From Thereva unica (Eukaryota > Arthropoda > Insecta > Diptera > Therevidae), in contig OX465282.1 in the NCBI GenBank assembly GCA_949987705.1, positions 124,206,310 through 124,270,309 on the forward strand: DNA of 64,000 bases, read 5' to 3'. The notes beneath the pieces are model-generated. The model made no database searches and was not told the DNA's origin. It saw only the letters and a list, made by a program, of their open reading frames with translations. Each line of letters opens with the position of its first letter. Within the stretch, counting starts at the first letter, position 1. Positions 11,143 to 21,560 of this stretch are shown one piece after another. The position numbers and the translations under genes are program-made.

Positions 11143-12234
11143 AGTTCTATAGCCACATATTTCACTGTAATTCAAAAAGTTTGTCGTTAAGGTCCTTTTT
11201 TCTTAATTTATTTAACATCTTCAAAAGTTTCTTAAAAAATAGTTTAACCTAAACATATCAACAGCCGACCGCTTTGTAAACTTGGTGTATACACCCTGTA
11301 TATGTTTGCTTGTACGCAAAGTAAGAGTTTTCAAAATCAAACATGAAACCATCTCCTCTCACCTCCGAAAGAATGAAAGTATAATTGTAAGTTTGACACA
11401 CCAAACTCTCAGATTTCATATTTGATTTATCTTTGGTTTCGAAATTTCAAATGACAAATGGGGTTTGTAACCTATGGGATTATCTAGATTGATGTTTATG
11501 GTGAAATCCCGAATAAGGGTTATCCTCGTTGATGTTTTGCGGCGTCAAATGCACTTTCGTCATCATCTTAGATCAAGTTTTAAGGGGTATTAGACAGAGA
11601 AAATATTACTAAAGAGAAAAATTTGTTTTTTGTTTCCGATGAATGGCTAGGATTGCTTTTCATTCAACTTTTGGGAATTGTTTGATACCTTCTTGTTACC
11701 TTCGAGGGATAAAATATTGGTACCGCAATAGAGATGTCGTCGAAAGAAATGTAAAAGCAGTTAAAACCGCATACCATAAAAAGCCAACGAGTTAAAGCTA
11801 TCAATATGTCTATCACCTTATGACATCTATAGAAAAAAATTGTTCAAAACTAAGTATTGCAAAGTTAAAGACGTTTTTTGATTGTTGGTTTTTGTTTTTC
11901 CTAACCACATTATGACCTGAAGCCATACCTTTAATCAATTACGTAAAAGAAACCGTAATCAACTTCCAAACTATTTTTTTTTTTTTTCAATTTACTACGT
12001 ACTTTCTTTTGATAGCTACACTACGTCGTAAAATTGCAGCCCCTTTATAAAAAAAACCTTAACAAGGTCCAATCACTTTCTTCACCTTTTCATTATTCAG
12101 CCAGGAAGAAAAAAAAATTTAATTAAAAACGTTTCGATCCTTAAATTTTCAGTTAACCGAAAAATATTCATCATTCCTTCGGGAAATTAATGTTCTCTTT
12201 TTTTTTCTTTTCCACTTTTTTTTCGTCCTTTCAG
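11143..12234 (+). other. probable upstream intron of the receptor gene
   Basis: This is AT-rich DNA without a supportable gene, ending in a long pyrimidine tract and a TTTCAG acceptor at 12231-12234. An open frame that runs through the tract (from 12190) would begin with a run of phenylalanines. That is intron sequence, not a signal peptide. Confidence 0.6.
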
Positions 12235-13163
12235 AAAATCGAATTTCATACTCACACAGGCACTGCCCTCTATCCTGCCACATTTTCGCTCAACTATGAA
12301 TTCGTCGATACAGAAATGGGTGGTGAATTATGGCCAGGACGACGTGGGGAAGATCCAGTTCCGCCTCTGTGTTCAAGGATATTCCGCAAACGTAAAGGCA
12401 ATATCCAGGCACCACGAAATGTTTTCTTATATGGACGTGGTGGTGCTAAAAATTTAACATGCCTCTATCGTTTTGAGGCTGGCGTGTCCGAAAGAGTTAG
12501 ATTGGTGCTGCACAATGTGTCGTTTGGTGAGGGTACAACATGTACAACCGATTCTGACCTGCATACCGGACGACCAAAATGCACCACAATAGATCCGGAT
12601 GGTAGGAGCACAGAATTACGACTGTATGATGTTCCATTTCGGGATGTTAAGATACCCTTGGGCTGCTTCTGTGACAACACCAGCAGCCTATACAATGCAC
12701 CGTTAACCTTCTTGTCCAACTCGAGAATTATGGAATTGACGTTCACTGTGACCCGATTAAACATTTCAGAGGACTTTGCCGATGTTTACTTTTATGCTTC
12801 ATACGAATTTAAACGATTCCCCGAGTGTCGGAAGAAGATGAGACTGAAAGGATCCGGAGGTGAGGATGACATAAAATACCCGTTCAAGTCGCAGGACACC
12901 AGCTGTGAGGGGGCATCATGGTTTATTGAGGCACAGCAGCAGGAGCGGAGTCTGTTTGTTCAAACATGGGGCACATACCTACCAATTGACCCCACTTCAG
13001 AGGATGCAATGAGATGCAACACAAAAAACCGCCTCATGATATATTCTGGTCGTCCTTTGAAGCCAATGCGAGTCATATGCCCGGCACAGCCAGGACCCAG
13101 GCATTCGTCGCTGCACATCTTCTCTGAGGACTGGCTTAGCGGCCAGCCAATATTCTCGAACAA
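12235..13163 (+). CDS. CUB-domain transmembrane receptor, internal exon A
   Basis: This exon encodes about 310 residues of extracellular sequence, entered in phase 0 after a strong acceptor and left through GTAAGT at 13164, with a codon split after two bases. It starts inside one CUB-like module (the last strand reads as FSLNYEFVDT). It contains a second module running roughly from CSRIFRKRKGN to YASYEFKRF, with the conserved Cys pairs and hydrophobic strands of the fold, and enters a third cysteine-containing CUB-like stretch. Four N-glycosylation sequons (NLT, NVS, NTS, NIS) support secretion. The frame is clean over 929 bases. Together with the next two exons it gives a CUB/LDLa/membrane-span protein that I associate with the Drosophila neuronal receptor lost and found (CG6024). 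That match is from memory and should be tested, so no symbol is assigned. The 5' end of the gene was not found. Confidence 0.9.
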
Positions 13164-13374
13164 GTAAGTATAAACACACACGCACCTGCATATATTGCCA
13201 CTCGTAGATAGCAACAACAATTCTCTCTCAAGGATTCTGAAATTCAATTCAAGTCCTCCTTATTGAATTTGTTTATAGTTCTTCAATGAAATATTGAGCT
13301 TGTCCTCGAGTGGGGATGTTCATTCTGCACGTTTGTGTCCTTATCGAGCTGTTCTTATGGTTATCTACTTGCAG

Positions 13375-13604
13375 GCTAGTCAGCTTCATCCTGGAACCAA
13401 TCTTCAAGGAGCCCGGAGGAATCACATTCTCTTGGCTTGAAATACACCGTACCAAGACTTCACTGCTACAGCAGTTGGAACAGCAAACCAACTTCTCGGC
13501 CAATGATACGCTCGGTGAATTTGGACTGTATCCAAGGGAATCAGATTGTGAATACAAATGCCCCGAGCTGGATGCTTGCATAGCTGCAAACTTGTGGTGT
13601 AATG
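13375..13604 (+). CDS. CUB/LDLa transmembrane receptor, exon B
   Basis: The acceptor TTGCAG ends at 13374. The first base completes the lysine codon split by the previous donor, and the frame then stays open to the GTAAGT donor at 13605. The intron before it is only 211 bp. The exon encodes the end of the last CUB-like module (ITFSWLEIHR) and a short linker with sequons NFS and NDT. It then encodes the first four cysteines of an LDL-receptor class A module (C368, C372, C378, C385, numbering from exon A). The following intron interrupts this module in phase 1, immediately after the residues WCN. The splice phases on both sides fit without adjustment, which strongly supports the exon. Confidence 0.92.
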
Positions 13605-14010
13605 GTAAGTGCCATTTTATCCCTTTGTGACATAGGGGATTTTGAGCCTAATTTTCAATTTTGTTAAGGGAATCGTAGTTATTTTCATAGATAAGAATGG
13701 CAGTTGCAGAAAAAAAATCGATATTATGAATTTGAATAGGAATTCTGCTTTAGACGATGACGTTGCCGCATATTTTTTTATTCATATTTTAATTTAACCA
13801 TGACTTTTTATGTAGAAAAAAATATTTTCTGATTTTACCATTCATTTTGTTGACTTGAATTATAGATGAGAAAGTTATGAAAAAGATGTTAATAAAAACT
13901 ACTTATTGGTTTGAAGGCGCTAAGGATAGTCCCGTGAAATTTATTCTAACTCAACTATATTTTCACGATAAGAGTATACATGTGTGTTAAAGAGAAGTGG
14001 GGGTGTTTAA

Positions 14011-14205
14011 TTAATTCACAATTTTTACATAATTTTTACACTCCCACTGCTTGACCCTAATAAGTTCCTTTACTGCTTCTGATACTACTATGTATTCAGA
14101 TTCGGACGTTGATAGAGCTACATATCTTTGCAGTATTGAACACCAAGAAATTGGACTCCCGTATAACAAAAAGACGAAACCAGATGTCGACCTCCTTGTC
14201 TTCAA
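14011..14205 (-). pseudogene. copia RNase H fragment
   Basis: The fragment encodes the diagnostic copia RNase H stretch: STSGFVFLLYGSPISW, then VALSTSESEYI and SEAVKEL. In intact copia elements it is the C-terminal domain of the Pol polyprotein. Here it is only about 60 residues and runs into the terminal direct repeat. The catalytic domain is incomplete. Confidence 0.85.
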
Positions 14206-14862
14206 ATTCGCGCCATAATCAACATGTAACCATTTAGGATAGGTTAGGTTAAATATGGCTGAGCTGTTGGTTTAAGCTCGTTTAGGCCAAAAAGATAGGC
14301 CCATTGTGATGCCACAGTGATCCCACTTTAGCATATGTAAAGGCATGTTGTGCGTCATAGAGTTTCGAGGTTAGTATGCATGGGCGTAGCAACTGGGTGG
14401 GCCAGGTGGGCCAGGCCCACCCCAGAATCCTTCTGGCCCACCCCACAGTAAAAGTGATTCACTTATTGAAAACAAGATAAATCCGCTCTAAAACCCGTGA
14501 TGTTACATAATGCTTAAAACAATTTTACAAAAAATAGTTTTTAAATCATCCCTCGGTTGTGGTCCCCCGTTAAACTACGATTATAATTGGTTCGTGGCGC
14601 ATGACACAGCGTAGTGGCCCCAATGGACATGGAGATAAAGCTGGAAAAACATAATTGCATTGCGTTGTATTGCTTGGGTGGGTATCAAGTGCATTTCATA
14701 CAATGCAGTGCCGTTTTTATAAGACAGCAGTCTTCGAAATACTACTTTCTTCAGTACAGCGTTGCCTACTCTTGCCTATAGAGACCACTATATTCGGCTT
14801 TTAAAACCACCAGTAAACCACTGAAATGTTTTCCTCTCGTCAGTAACTAGATATTCCACTAA

Positions 14863-15013
14863 CCCCCTATTCTAAAATTGAGACCAGTCATAAGTCACAA
14901 GCTTTAGCGACTCGCGCTTGCTTTTTATAAACTTCTTATTTTGGTTTCTATGTCGATGTTGACAGAAGTTACGTATAAACAACTTCAAAATAAATACCTT
15001 TAGAATACAGGGG
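14863..15013. mobile_element. MITE inside the hAT element, short copy
   Basis: It starts CCCCCTATTCTAAAATTG and ends TTTAGAATACAGGGG, imperfect inverted ends. The internal motif GACCAGTCATAAGTCACAAG is shared with the next copy about 760 bp further on. It is shorter than that copy and probably internally deleted. Confidence 0.6.
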
Positions 15014-15622
15014 TATATCTAAAGTTCCTCAAACTTAATGTTAGATAGACGATGTTCCCAACTAATTCAAAAAACAAAATGATAATCACTGCACTAATAA
15101 ATTGCTATAAAATAATAGATTTTAATAATAGAATCAGCATTTTTGTTTTGACAAATTACCATTATAACCTGGCTTCATTGACCGAACTGCCTTAGTACGA
15201 GTAAATTAGTGAACTGAACTTGAAAATAGCCTCAATTCGCATATAATTTCCATTTATTCAACTGAGGATAATGGTGGATCCACACTACGCGAACTTAGCT
15301 CTTACGCGCTTTTGCCTATTTTTCATAAAGAGTTTTGTGATTGTTTTATTACCTTTTTAATGTCAAGGGTAGTGGGGCAAAACTGCGCGGACAATAGTCT
15401 GGAATAAAAACGGTGCATTGTACGTTCACACAATACGGGCTCTATAGAAGCGCGTATGGCCTTTCAAATGAAAATTGGTTTTTTGTGAATGTTGTAGATT
15501 AATTAATATTCATTTTTAAAAAGCTCATAAATTATTTGTTTTCAGATTAGTTCTTGCTTTAGGATCCAACATAAATCTAATAATTCTAGATATTACTCTC
15601 AACTCCCGATTCAGAAAATTAT

Positions 15623-15834
15623 CCCCCATGTTCTAAAATTGTGACCAGTCATAAGTCAAAAGGTTTGGGGGCTCACGCTTACATCTTATGAAATTCTTAT
15701 TTTGGTCTTTATGTCAATGCTAAGAGAAGTTACGTTTATTTCATTCCTACTTCGCTTCTAAGTTACTGTTGATTTAGTAAAGGTTTTCTATTATGATTGT
15801 GTTGTGACTTATAGCTGCTTTTAGAATACGGGGG
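15623..15834. mobile_element. MITE inside the hAT element, long copy
   Basis: The ends are CCCCCATGTTCTAAAATTGT and TTTTAGAATACGGGGG. The inverted repeat extends further inwards: GACCAGTCATAAGTCA on the left is echoed by TTGTGACTTATAGC on the right. No coding capacity. It shares the family with 14863-15013. Confidence 0.65.
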
Positions 15835-16990
15835 TAAAAGTACACGCATGCTCTTTTCAAACGCCTTACGGCCAAAAGCACGTGGAATCTATGTTTATGT
15901 AGTGAGGACGGTCCTTAAAACAGAACTCAGTTCGCCCAACTGGACTCGAACTAAAGTTAAACATTAAAGCAAGTCACTCTTGATGTGTCTTTAAGCTGCA
16001 GAACTTCATACGAAAAATTGGTGGTATTTTTGGTTTCATTACACTTTGGCAAAAAACTTTTGTTTTTTATTTAAGTGAATCATTAGGTAAGGGGTAATTG
16101 ATGTCTTATTATGGTTTAGTGAATGGCCAATACTAATTTTGTATACTTGTACACTTTCCTATTACCACCAAAAAAAAACCTACTAACCACTAGATTTTTT
16201 CCTCACTAACGGCAACTATAAACTACCAGTTCTAGTGGCAAAACCACTAAGTTGGCAATGCTGCTTCGGAAATAACTTGCACGCTCGTAACGTAATGCAA
16301 AACTTATTACCAGCTTTAGACAAAGAGTATAATCTCTTACGGAAGAAAAGGCAAAAATCAGGAGCTAAGTTCATTTGATATATACGTAACATATAACGCG
16401 GAATACAACCAGAAATAAATAGTTAAGTCGTTGAGTTTTAAATTCAAATCCAACTCAACTCGGCTCCAATAGAAACTCAGTATATATGATATGTACAACC
16501 TTAAATGCGCAGTACAAATGTACTTTTTGGCGCCCTTCTATCTCCATGGTAACCGCAGGTGTATTCATATATTAAACTAGGTAGCCAAAGAGCCGGCACA
16601 CGTGGGTCTGGATTTATGATTTGTAGCTAATTTGTTGCTAATTGTGACGTCAAAAATAATTTTGTCGCTCATCTCATTGTTTAAATAATGATGAAAACCG
16701 CCATCAAGGTGGCTAGGTAACGTGCATACCTCCCATTTAAAAGTTCTAAATACCTAGGTAGTCTATACTTAAAAATTGAAAAAAAAAAATAGTTTTGTTA
16801 TTTATCATCTGTCAGTCGGTAATTAATGGTGGTTTAAAATCTGGCCCACCCCAGCAAAAATTCATTGCTACGCCCATGTTAGTATGGTCTGCCTCAGATT
16901 CGATTAGCCTTTCTAGAGTCTTTAATAGAAAGGATGATAGGCTGATTGGCCTAAAGTCTTTGGGTATTGTGTGGGAGGAGAAACTACTTT

Positions 16991-17330
16991 AACCTCATGC
17001 TTTCATGTGCCCCCACCACTAGACCATCGTCGATATAAATCGCTAAAACCAATTTCCTTTCTGATGATTTATTAATGAACACACATGGATTACTCTGACT
17101 AGGTTCTAGGTTGAGTTTCTTCAATGTTTCCGTACACTGCGCGTTCCAGCTCTTTCCCTTGTTTCAGTCCATACAACGCTTTATTTAATCGACAAACTCT
17201 TCCGAACTCATCATTGTAACCTTCCGGTTGCAGCATGTAAATTTCTTCCTTAAGTATGCCATTTAATAAGGCAGTTTTTATGACGAATTGTTTCATTGAT
17301 AAACCTTCTGCTGCATCAGTTGCTCCATTC
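16991..17330 (-). pseudogene. copia reverse transcriptase fragment
   Basis: The minus-strand reading gives IKTALLNGILKEEIYMLQPEG, then VCRLNKALYGLKQ, and further on VFINKSSERKLVLAIYIDDG. These are the ordered blocks of a copia reverse transcriptase ending in the YIDD catalytic box (about 17010-17040). A stop codon after about 17100 and the fused LINE upstream show decay. A single open frame spanning 17099-17554 joins this fragment to unrelated LINE sequence. That join is an accident of insertion, not a fusion gene. Confidence 0.85.
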
Positions 17331-17334
17331 ATCC

Positions 17335-18722
17335 AACTTTGAGAGTTCTGGGTCGTCAAAATTTCATACAACTCGTTGTTGTATCTCCTTCGCCGTATTC
17401 CATCCTCTCTCGTTATGCCTATTATGCAGCTGAGAACTTTCCTCTTAAACCTGTTGACTTGTTCCTCTAGAGCGTGGGTGATAGTCCAAGTCTCGTTGCC
17501 ATAGCACAGTCGTATCACTGTTTTGTAGAGTAAAAGTTTCGTTTTGCTGTGCACAAATCTTGCGTGCAGGATTTGTTTTTGGGCATAAAAGGCTCTACTA
17601 CCCCATAGTATCCGTCTAGTTATTTCTTCCTTTTCATTGTTTCTTTTTTAATTGTAGACCCAAGGTAGACTGTTTTATCGACTACTTCTAGATTGTGTTC
17701 GTCGATAGCTACATTTCTTCCCATTCTAAATGTTCCAGTTTTGAATTGTTGCATCACCTCTGTTTTCTCTCTGTTGATGTTCAGCCCTATGTCCTTGGCC
17801 GCCTCTCTTAATTCGACAAATACTTCTTTTTTTGCCAAGAAAGACCTTGCCGCAATTCGAACTCTTCTGTTACTGCATTTTGGATCCTTACTTTCGTCAG
17901 GGAGCTATTCGTTGCGCATTTTATCAGTTGTATCAGCTTGGAGGAGAATCTTAATTCCAATAGGATCCTGTACAGCCTCTCTCTGTTTATCGAGTCATAT
18001 GCCTGTTGAAAGTCGGCAAATATCTGGTATACATCTACATTCCCTTTCCCTGGTTTTCTCCAGACTTTGCTTTAAGGTCAGCAGTTGGTCCGATGTTGAC
18101 CTGTTTGTCCTAAAACCAGCTTGATATTCTCCTATAAAGCCTTCCGCTATTGGTTCTAGTTTTTGTTTCACAAGGATTGTGAAGGGTTTCTAGCTGGTGC
18201 TGTGGAGTGAGATGCCTCTGTAGTTTTTACAGATTAATTTATCTCCTTTCTTGTATATTGGACATACAATCGCTTTCTTCCGGTCATCTGGTATAACTTC
18301 TTCCTCCCAGATGCTGCATATGAGCTCGTGTAAGTTCCTTAAGCGCTGCGGTCCTCCTTCCTTTAGTAGCTCAGCTGCGATTCCATCAATGCCTGGGGAT
18401 TTATTGCTTTTTTGCCTTTTTACAGTTTCCCGTACGTCGCGACGTGTCGTGCAGTGTTGGTGGTTCTATTGGAATATTATCTCCAGGGATTACCATTGCC
18501 TTCGCCTGTGAGTCTTCGTTTATTCTTTGGGTTGGATTCAATAAGTTTTGAAAATATTGTCTCCATCTTTCCTTTATCCTATCCGGGTCTGCTAATAGGT
18601 TCCCATCTATGTCTCTGCAGATATCCGTTCTTGGCAGAAACTTATTACTGATCTGGCGTGTTCCTTTGTAGGCTTGCTTAATTCTCCCTTCAGTCTTCCT
18701 GTATCTGTAGGATTCTCTCAGG
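17335..18722 (-). pseudogene. RTE-like LINE reverse transcriptase remnant inside copia
   Basis: Read on the minus strand: FADFQQAYDSINRERLYRIL (about 18020-17960), LNINREKTEVM (about 17790-17760), VDKTVYLGSTIKK (17690-17640), LLLYKTVIRL and GNETWTI (about 17550-17480), and VLSCIIG with RRRYNNELYE (about 17430-17370). This order is the thumb and C-terminal part of an RTE-type reverse transcriptase. Frameshifts separate the blocks. The endonuclease half is missing. Its insertion removed or replaced the copia integrase region. Confidence 0.75.
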
Positions 18723-18734
18723 TTTTATACGATA

Positions 18735-18950
18735 GTATTCTGATAGACGAACGATGATGAAAACTCATGTGGTCACTGGCTACCGAATCTAGATACCACT
18801 TAACAGTTTCATTATTTGTATCACAGATTAAGGCATCTCATCTTGTTACCTTGTAAGTGCCCCGATTTACAATCGCAGTGGTTTTTGATAATTTTCATGG
18901 GCAATCACTTTTCCAATGATCTTTCTCATTGCATGCAAAACATTTTCCAG
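18735..18950 (-). pseudogene. copia gag zinc knuckle and protease fragment
   Basis: KCFACNEKDHWKSDCP encodes the CCHC nucleocapsid knuckle (C-X2-C-X4-H-X4-C), and about 40 codons later the stretch KWYLDSVASDHMS marks the aspartic protease region. The second residue after Asp-Ser is Val, not Gly, in the DSGAS active-site motif. The frame shifts once between the two blocks. Confidence 0.8.
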
Positions 18951-19075
18951 ATTAGATAAAAGTATACATGTGTGTTGAAGAGAAGTGGGGGTGTTTCACA
19001 ATTTCACAGTTTTTACATATTCTTGACAAAAGAGAAAGCAAACAAAAAAATCACAAAAATTCCCTTTCATTTCAG

Positions 19076-19329
19076 GCCACCCAAACTGCCCTTCTGGATT
19101 TGATGAATCTGAAGAAGAATGCGGCACTGCAAGAAGATTACTAGAACTGCCCGGCGGCATATTTGCAGCCTTAGGCTGTATAGCAGCAGCAATAACAGCT
19201 TGCTTAATATTTTGCTTATTTGGATTAGTAAGAAAGCGTAAAAAGTCAATAACACAAAAAACCGTTCTAAATGGAACATTAAAAAAGGATATTAAAAAGG
19301 ATCCACTATTCATTGATCCCGGCTCCTGA
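19076..19329 (+). CDS. CUB/LDLa transmembrane receptor, terminal exon C
   Basis: The first two bases complete the Gly codon left open at 13604. The exon supplies the last two cysteines of the LDLa module (C391, C402), giving the full six-cysteine pattern. It then encodes a juxtamembrane RRLLELPGG, a single hydrophobic span of about 24 residues (415-438), a stop-transfer RKRKK and a 32-residue lysine-rich cytoplasmic tail ending DPGS before TGA at 19327-19329. The topology is type I, with the ectodomain outside. The LDLa calcium site looks weak: CNG replaces the usual CDG and PNC the usual DC, although FDESEE keeps the acidic C-terminal part. No catalytic domain or obvious cytoplasmic motif is visible, so signalling would need partners. 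Confidence 0.92.
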
Positions 19330-20030
19330 CACGGGCTTCAGCCGGTCGAATATATTCATGTCGATCGGGAAACAACTGTGTGATATGTTGTATAAAAATT
19401 ATTATTATTATAAAAAAATAAAAAACAAAAAAAAATTATAATTATAAAAAAAAAATATATGTATTTATATTTATTACCAAAATATTTTTAGCTATAAGAT
19501 TTTTTAATTTTAATTTTTTCACATTATTTTGAAAAAGAAGAAAGACACAAAAAAAAATACCAAAAAACTTTTGTAAGCTGTTGTTTTTTTAAGTTTACTT
19601 TCATATACATAAAAAAAATTAAAATGTAAGTAAAAGATAAAAAAACCAAAAAAAATTGAAAACGTAACTCAACGCTATTTTTAAGTAATTCAAGGAAAAT
19701 TATTAGGACAAAAAAAACTTAAAATAAATTTAAATTAAAACTTCGTTATTAGTTAAAAAAAATCGGTTTAATTTTATTGTAGGCTGGAATCCCCTAATTT
19801 CAAAGGAATAAAAACAATCTTTAAAATGATTTTTATATGTTGTCGTCAAATAGGAATTTTATGTGGATGAAATCATTGAGATCAAAAAGTCGTTCGGTCT
19901 TAAGACTTTTATACATTTAAGGTACGTTCTCGTCGCTATTTTCCCAATTCTTTCAATATACCCTATTTTCAGCTATCAATTTCTCCAATTATTTGTTAAA
20001 CACAGATTAAGCTGTTAGTCATCTTCTTCT
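19330..20030 (+). other. 3' untranslated / downstream region of the receptor gene
   Basis: This sequence is extremely A/T-rich with many A-runs and several AATAAA-type signals (for example near 19417 and 19806). It plausibly contains the 3' UTR and polyadenylation site, but the exact end cannot be chosen by eye. Confidence 0.5.
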
Positions 20031-20039
20031 TCTTCTTTC

Positions 20040-21560
20040 GTGAGACCTACACATTATATTTGTAGACCATACCTCTTCAACAGGCTCATCAGTCTGCCTA
20101 ATGGCTTGTTGCTTTGTCTATTCGAATGGCTCATCCTCCTGAAAGCAAAGACCGTAGGTGGGACCCTTCCCTCTTCTTCTTCTTCGATCAGTCCAAGCGG
20201 AACGTCCCCGCAACGGATATGCTGCTGCCATTGAGTGTCGAACTCCATTTACGATTCATTTTCATTCTTGGCGACAGTATCCATTGAACGCATCTTTGTC
20301 TAACTGTCTCGTTTGGAACGCGATCGCGGAGTGAGACACCCAGAACCTGCCTCTAGAATCGCATTTGGAAGACCTCGAGCTTGTTGACGTCCGGATTGAG
20401 CAGTGACCGGTAAAGTTCGTTCGGTTAAGGCGTACTTTCATTTTTATGGTAATATTTGTTCGTTTCCATATACACCACTTGAGCGAGGCGAATGGTGCTG
20501 TTGCCTGAGCGATAAGAATTTCTAGGTTAGTAGTGAAGAGATAATCAAATATGTACTCACTCCTTTTGTCCGCTTCGCTTCTGACACAGGCGTCAAGGTG
20601 GGCGTTCGCATCCACACAGCCTACGATGATCTGCAGACCGCTCTTTTTAGAACGACCCACGATATCCTTTAGTTTCTTGTATCGTCGTAGGCCCCTGTAG
20701 TCGTAGGAGAGGTATTCTGATCTTTAAAAAATCAAGTTCTTCCTGCCACCTCTACTAATCTCTATCTTCACTGCTCCCAGGTCTCTCGACATTTTATCTC
20801 TAAGAGGAAAGCAGTTAGTGTTGTTATTGTAAACTATGCAGGTCCGAGGGTTGCCACCCACATCACTGCCTGGAATGCTGCAGCTGACTTCCTACAAGCC
20901 TTGAATGGTGTCGTTACTTGCCCATGTCTCCTGTATAAGACAGCATGGGTGTCCAATACCCAACAAAGAACTGTCGAGGAAGCATTGCTTTTGAGCTCGT
21001 ATCTTACAAAAGCTACCCAAAGCGTTATCAGCGTCCTCGAGAACAAGTTTTCATCCAAAATCGCATGATTACTAGACATATTTCCTTCTTTCGTTTTTTT
21101 AAGGATGTGCACAGTCCACGAATACCGCGCACTCCTTATGTACCTTTTATAATCTTCACACTCTTACTTTTGTTTGAACAAGCTCAGTGGTCTGATTGTA
21201 TATTAAAGCAAGGTTGCGCCAAACAACGAGACCCTTTTTACGAAAGAGTGGTGTGACTCTATCATCGGTCGAGCAGTAAGAAATGGCTAACGTTTGTAAG
21301 GCCCATTCCTAAGGCAAGAGAAACCCAGACTAAACTCACTCACCCTTTTGCATGACGTTTTAGTCCAGACCGGTATCAGACGTAAAAGCATTCCTTCCTT
21401 CGTCCGCCGAAAGTACTTAACAGAGCCGAAGCAGTCGAGTATAACGTTCAGTGACCTACTGCCTCTTATTTGTTTTCGGGGAAAGTGACTTCGATGAAGC
21501 TCGCTCCATAACTCACTACATAAATGCCCTAGGTGCGTCGGAAGGTGCACAAAATTCTGA
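20040..21560 (-). pseudogene. decayed LINE endonuclease and flanking fragments
   Basis: The minus strand at about 20660-20500 reads LQIIVGCVDANAH, then FDYLFTTNLEIL. These correspond to the endonuclease motifs GCDANAH and LFDYIVTTNLEIL of non-LTR elements, with a one-residue insertion. At 20165-20235 there is a tail module (GATCAGTCCAAGCGGAACGT and nearby) that recurs at 38418 and 54886. The interval 20690-21560 contains further short LINE-like pieces in broken frames that I could not order. Confidence 0.55.

Larger units (their letters stand above)
14379..16878. mobile_element. 2.5-kb hAT-type element with 8-bp target duplication
   Basis: The ends are CATGGGCGTAGCAA and its exact complement, each followed by GGTGGGCCAG-like subterminal sequence. 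The octamer TTAGTATG abuts both ends (14371-14378 and 16879-16886), the size made by hAT transposases. No transposase open frame survives, and no BED finger or hATC dimerisation motif was seen, so it is either non-autonomous or decayed. It contains two smaller TIR repeats. The LINE sequence around it joins correctly if the element and one octamer are removed. Confidence 0.88.
14236..16990 (-). mobile_element. internally deleted LINE, split by a hAT element
   Basis: The right-hand piece (16887-16990) encodes, on the minus strand, PKDFRPISLSSFLLKTLERLI, a classic first reverse-transcriptase block of non-LTR elements (deduced in two parts with one intact frame). The left-hand piece (14236-14370) matches the 3' end of the LINE at 53760-53850 (shared motif GTGATCCCAC and its surroundings). 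The bulk of the reverse transcriptase between these pieces is missing, so it is an internally deleted or recombinant copy. It lies between the copia reverse transcriptase and RNase H fragments. Confidence 0.65.
13967..19025 (-). mobile_element. Ty1/copia retrotransposon remnant, antisense in the intron
   Basis: Short direct repeats containing GTATACATGTGTGTT and GAAGTGGGGGTGTTT flank the element (about 13970-14040 and 18960-19025) and may be LTR remains. Reading on the minus strand, right to left: a gag zinc knuckle CX2CX4HX4C (18900-18950), a protease-proximal YLDSVASDHMS (about 18765-18800), a reverse transcriptase fragment with KTALLNG, LNKALYGLKQ and a YIDD box (17330-16991), and RNase H (14205-14011). 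The protease motif has DSVAS where copia elements have DSGAS. Integrase is missing and two LINEs and a hAT element break the order. It is inactive. Confidence 0.85.
13605..19075 (+). other. 5.47-kb last intron of the receptor gene, TE-filled
   Basis: GTAAGT donor and TTTCATTTCAG acceptor; phase 1. Apart from about 350 bp at the left and about 50 bp at the right, the intron is occupied by an antisense copia remnant and elements nested inside it. None of the insertions damages either splice site. Confidence 0.88.

Noticed and set aside
12190..12234. Signal peptide-like start MFSFFFFSTFFSSF ahead of the CUB exon
   Set aside because: It is the translated pyrimidine tract of the intron; the acceptor TTTCAG at 12231-12234 and the mid-domain start of the exon argue against a real N-terminus.
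17099..17554. A 151-codon frame joining LINE and copia reverse transcriptase sequence
   Set aside because: It is an accidental join at an insertion boundary; both halves are fragments of different elements.
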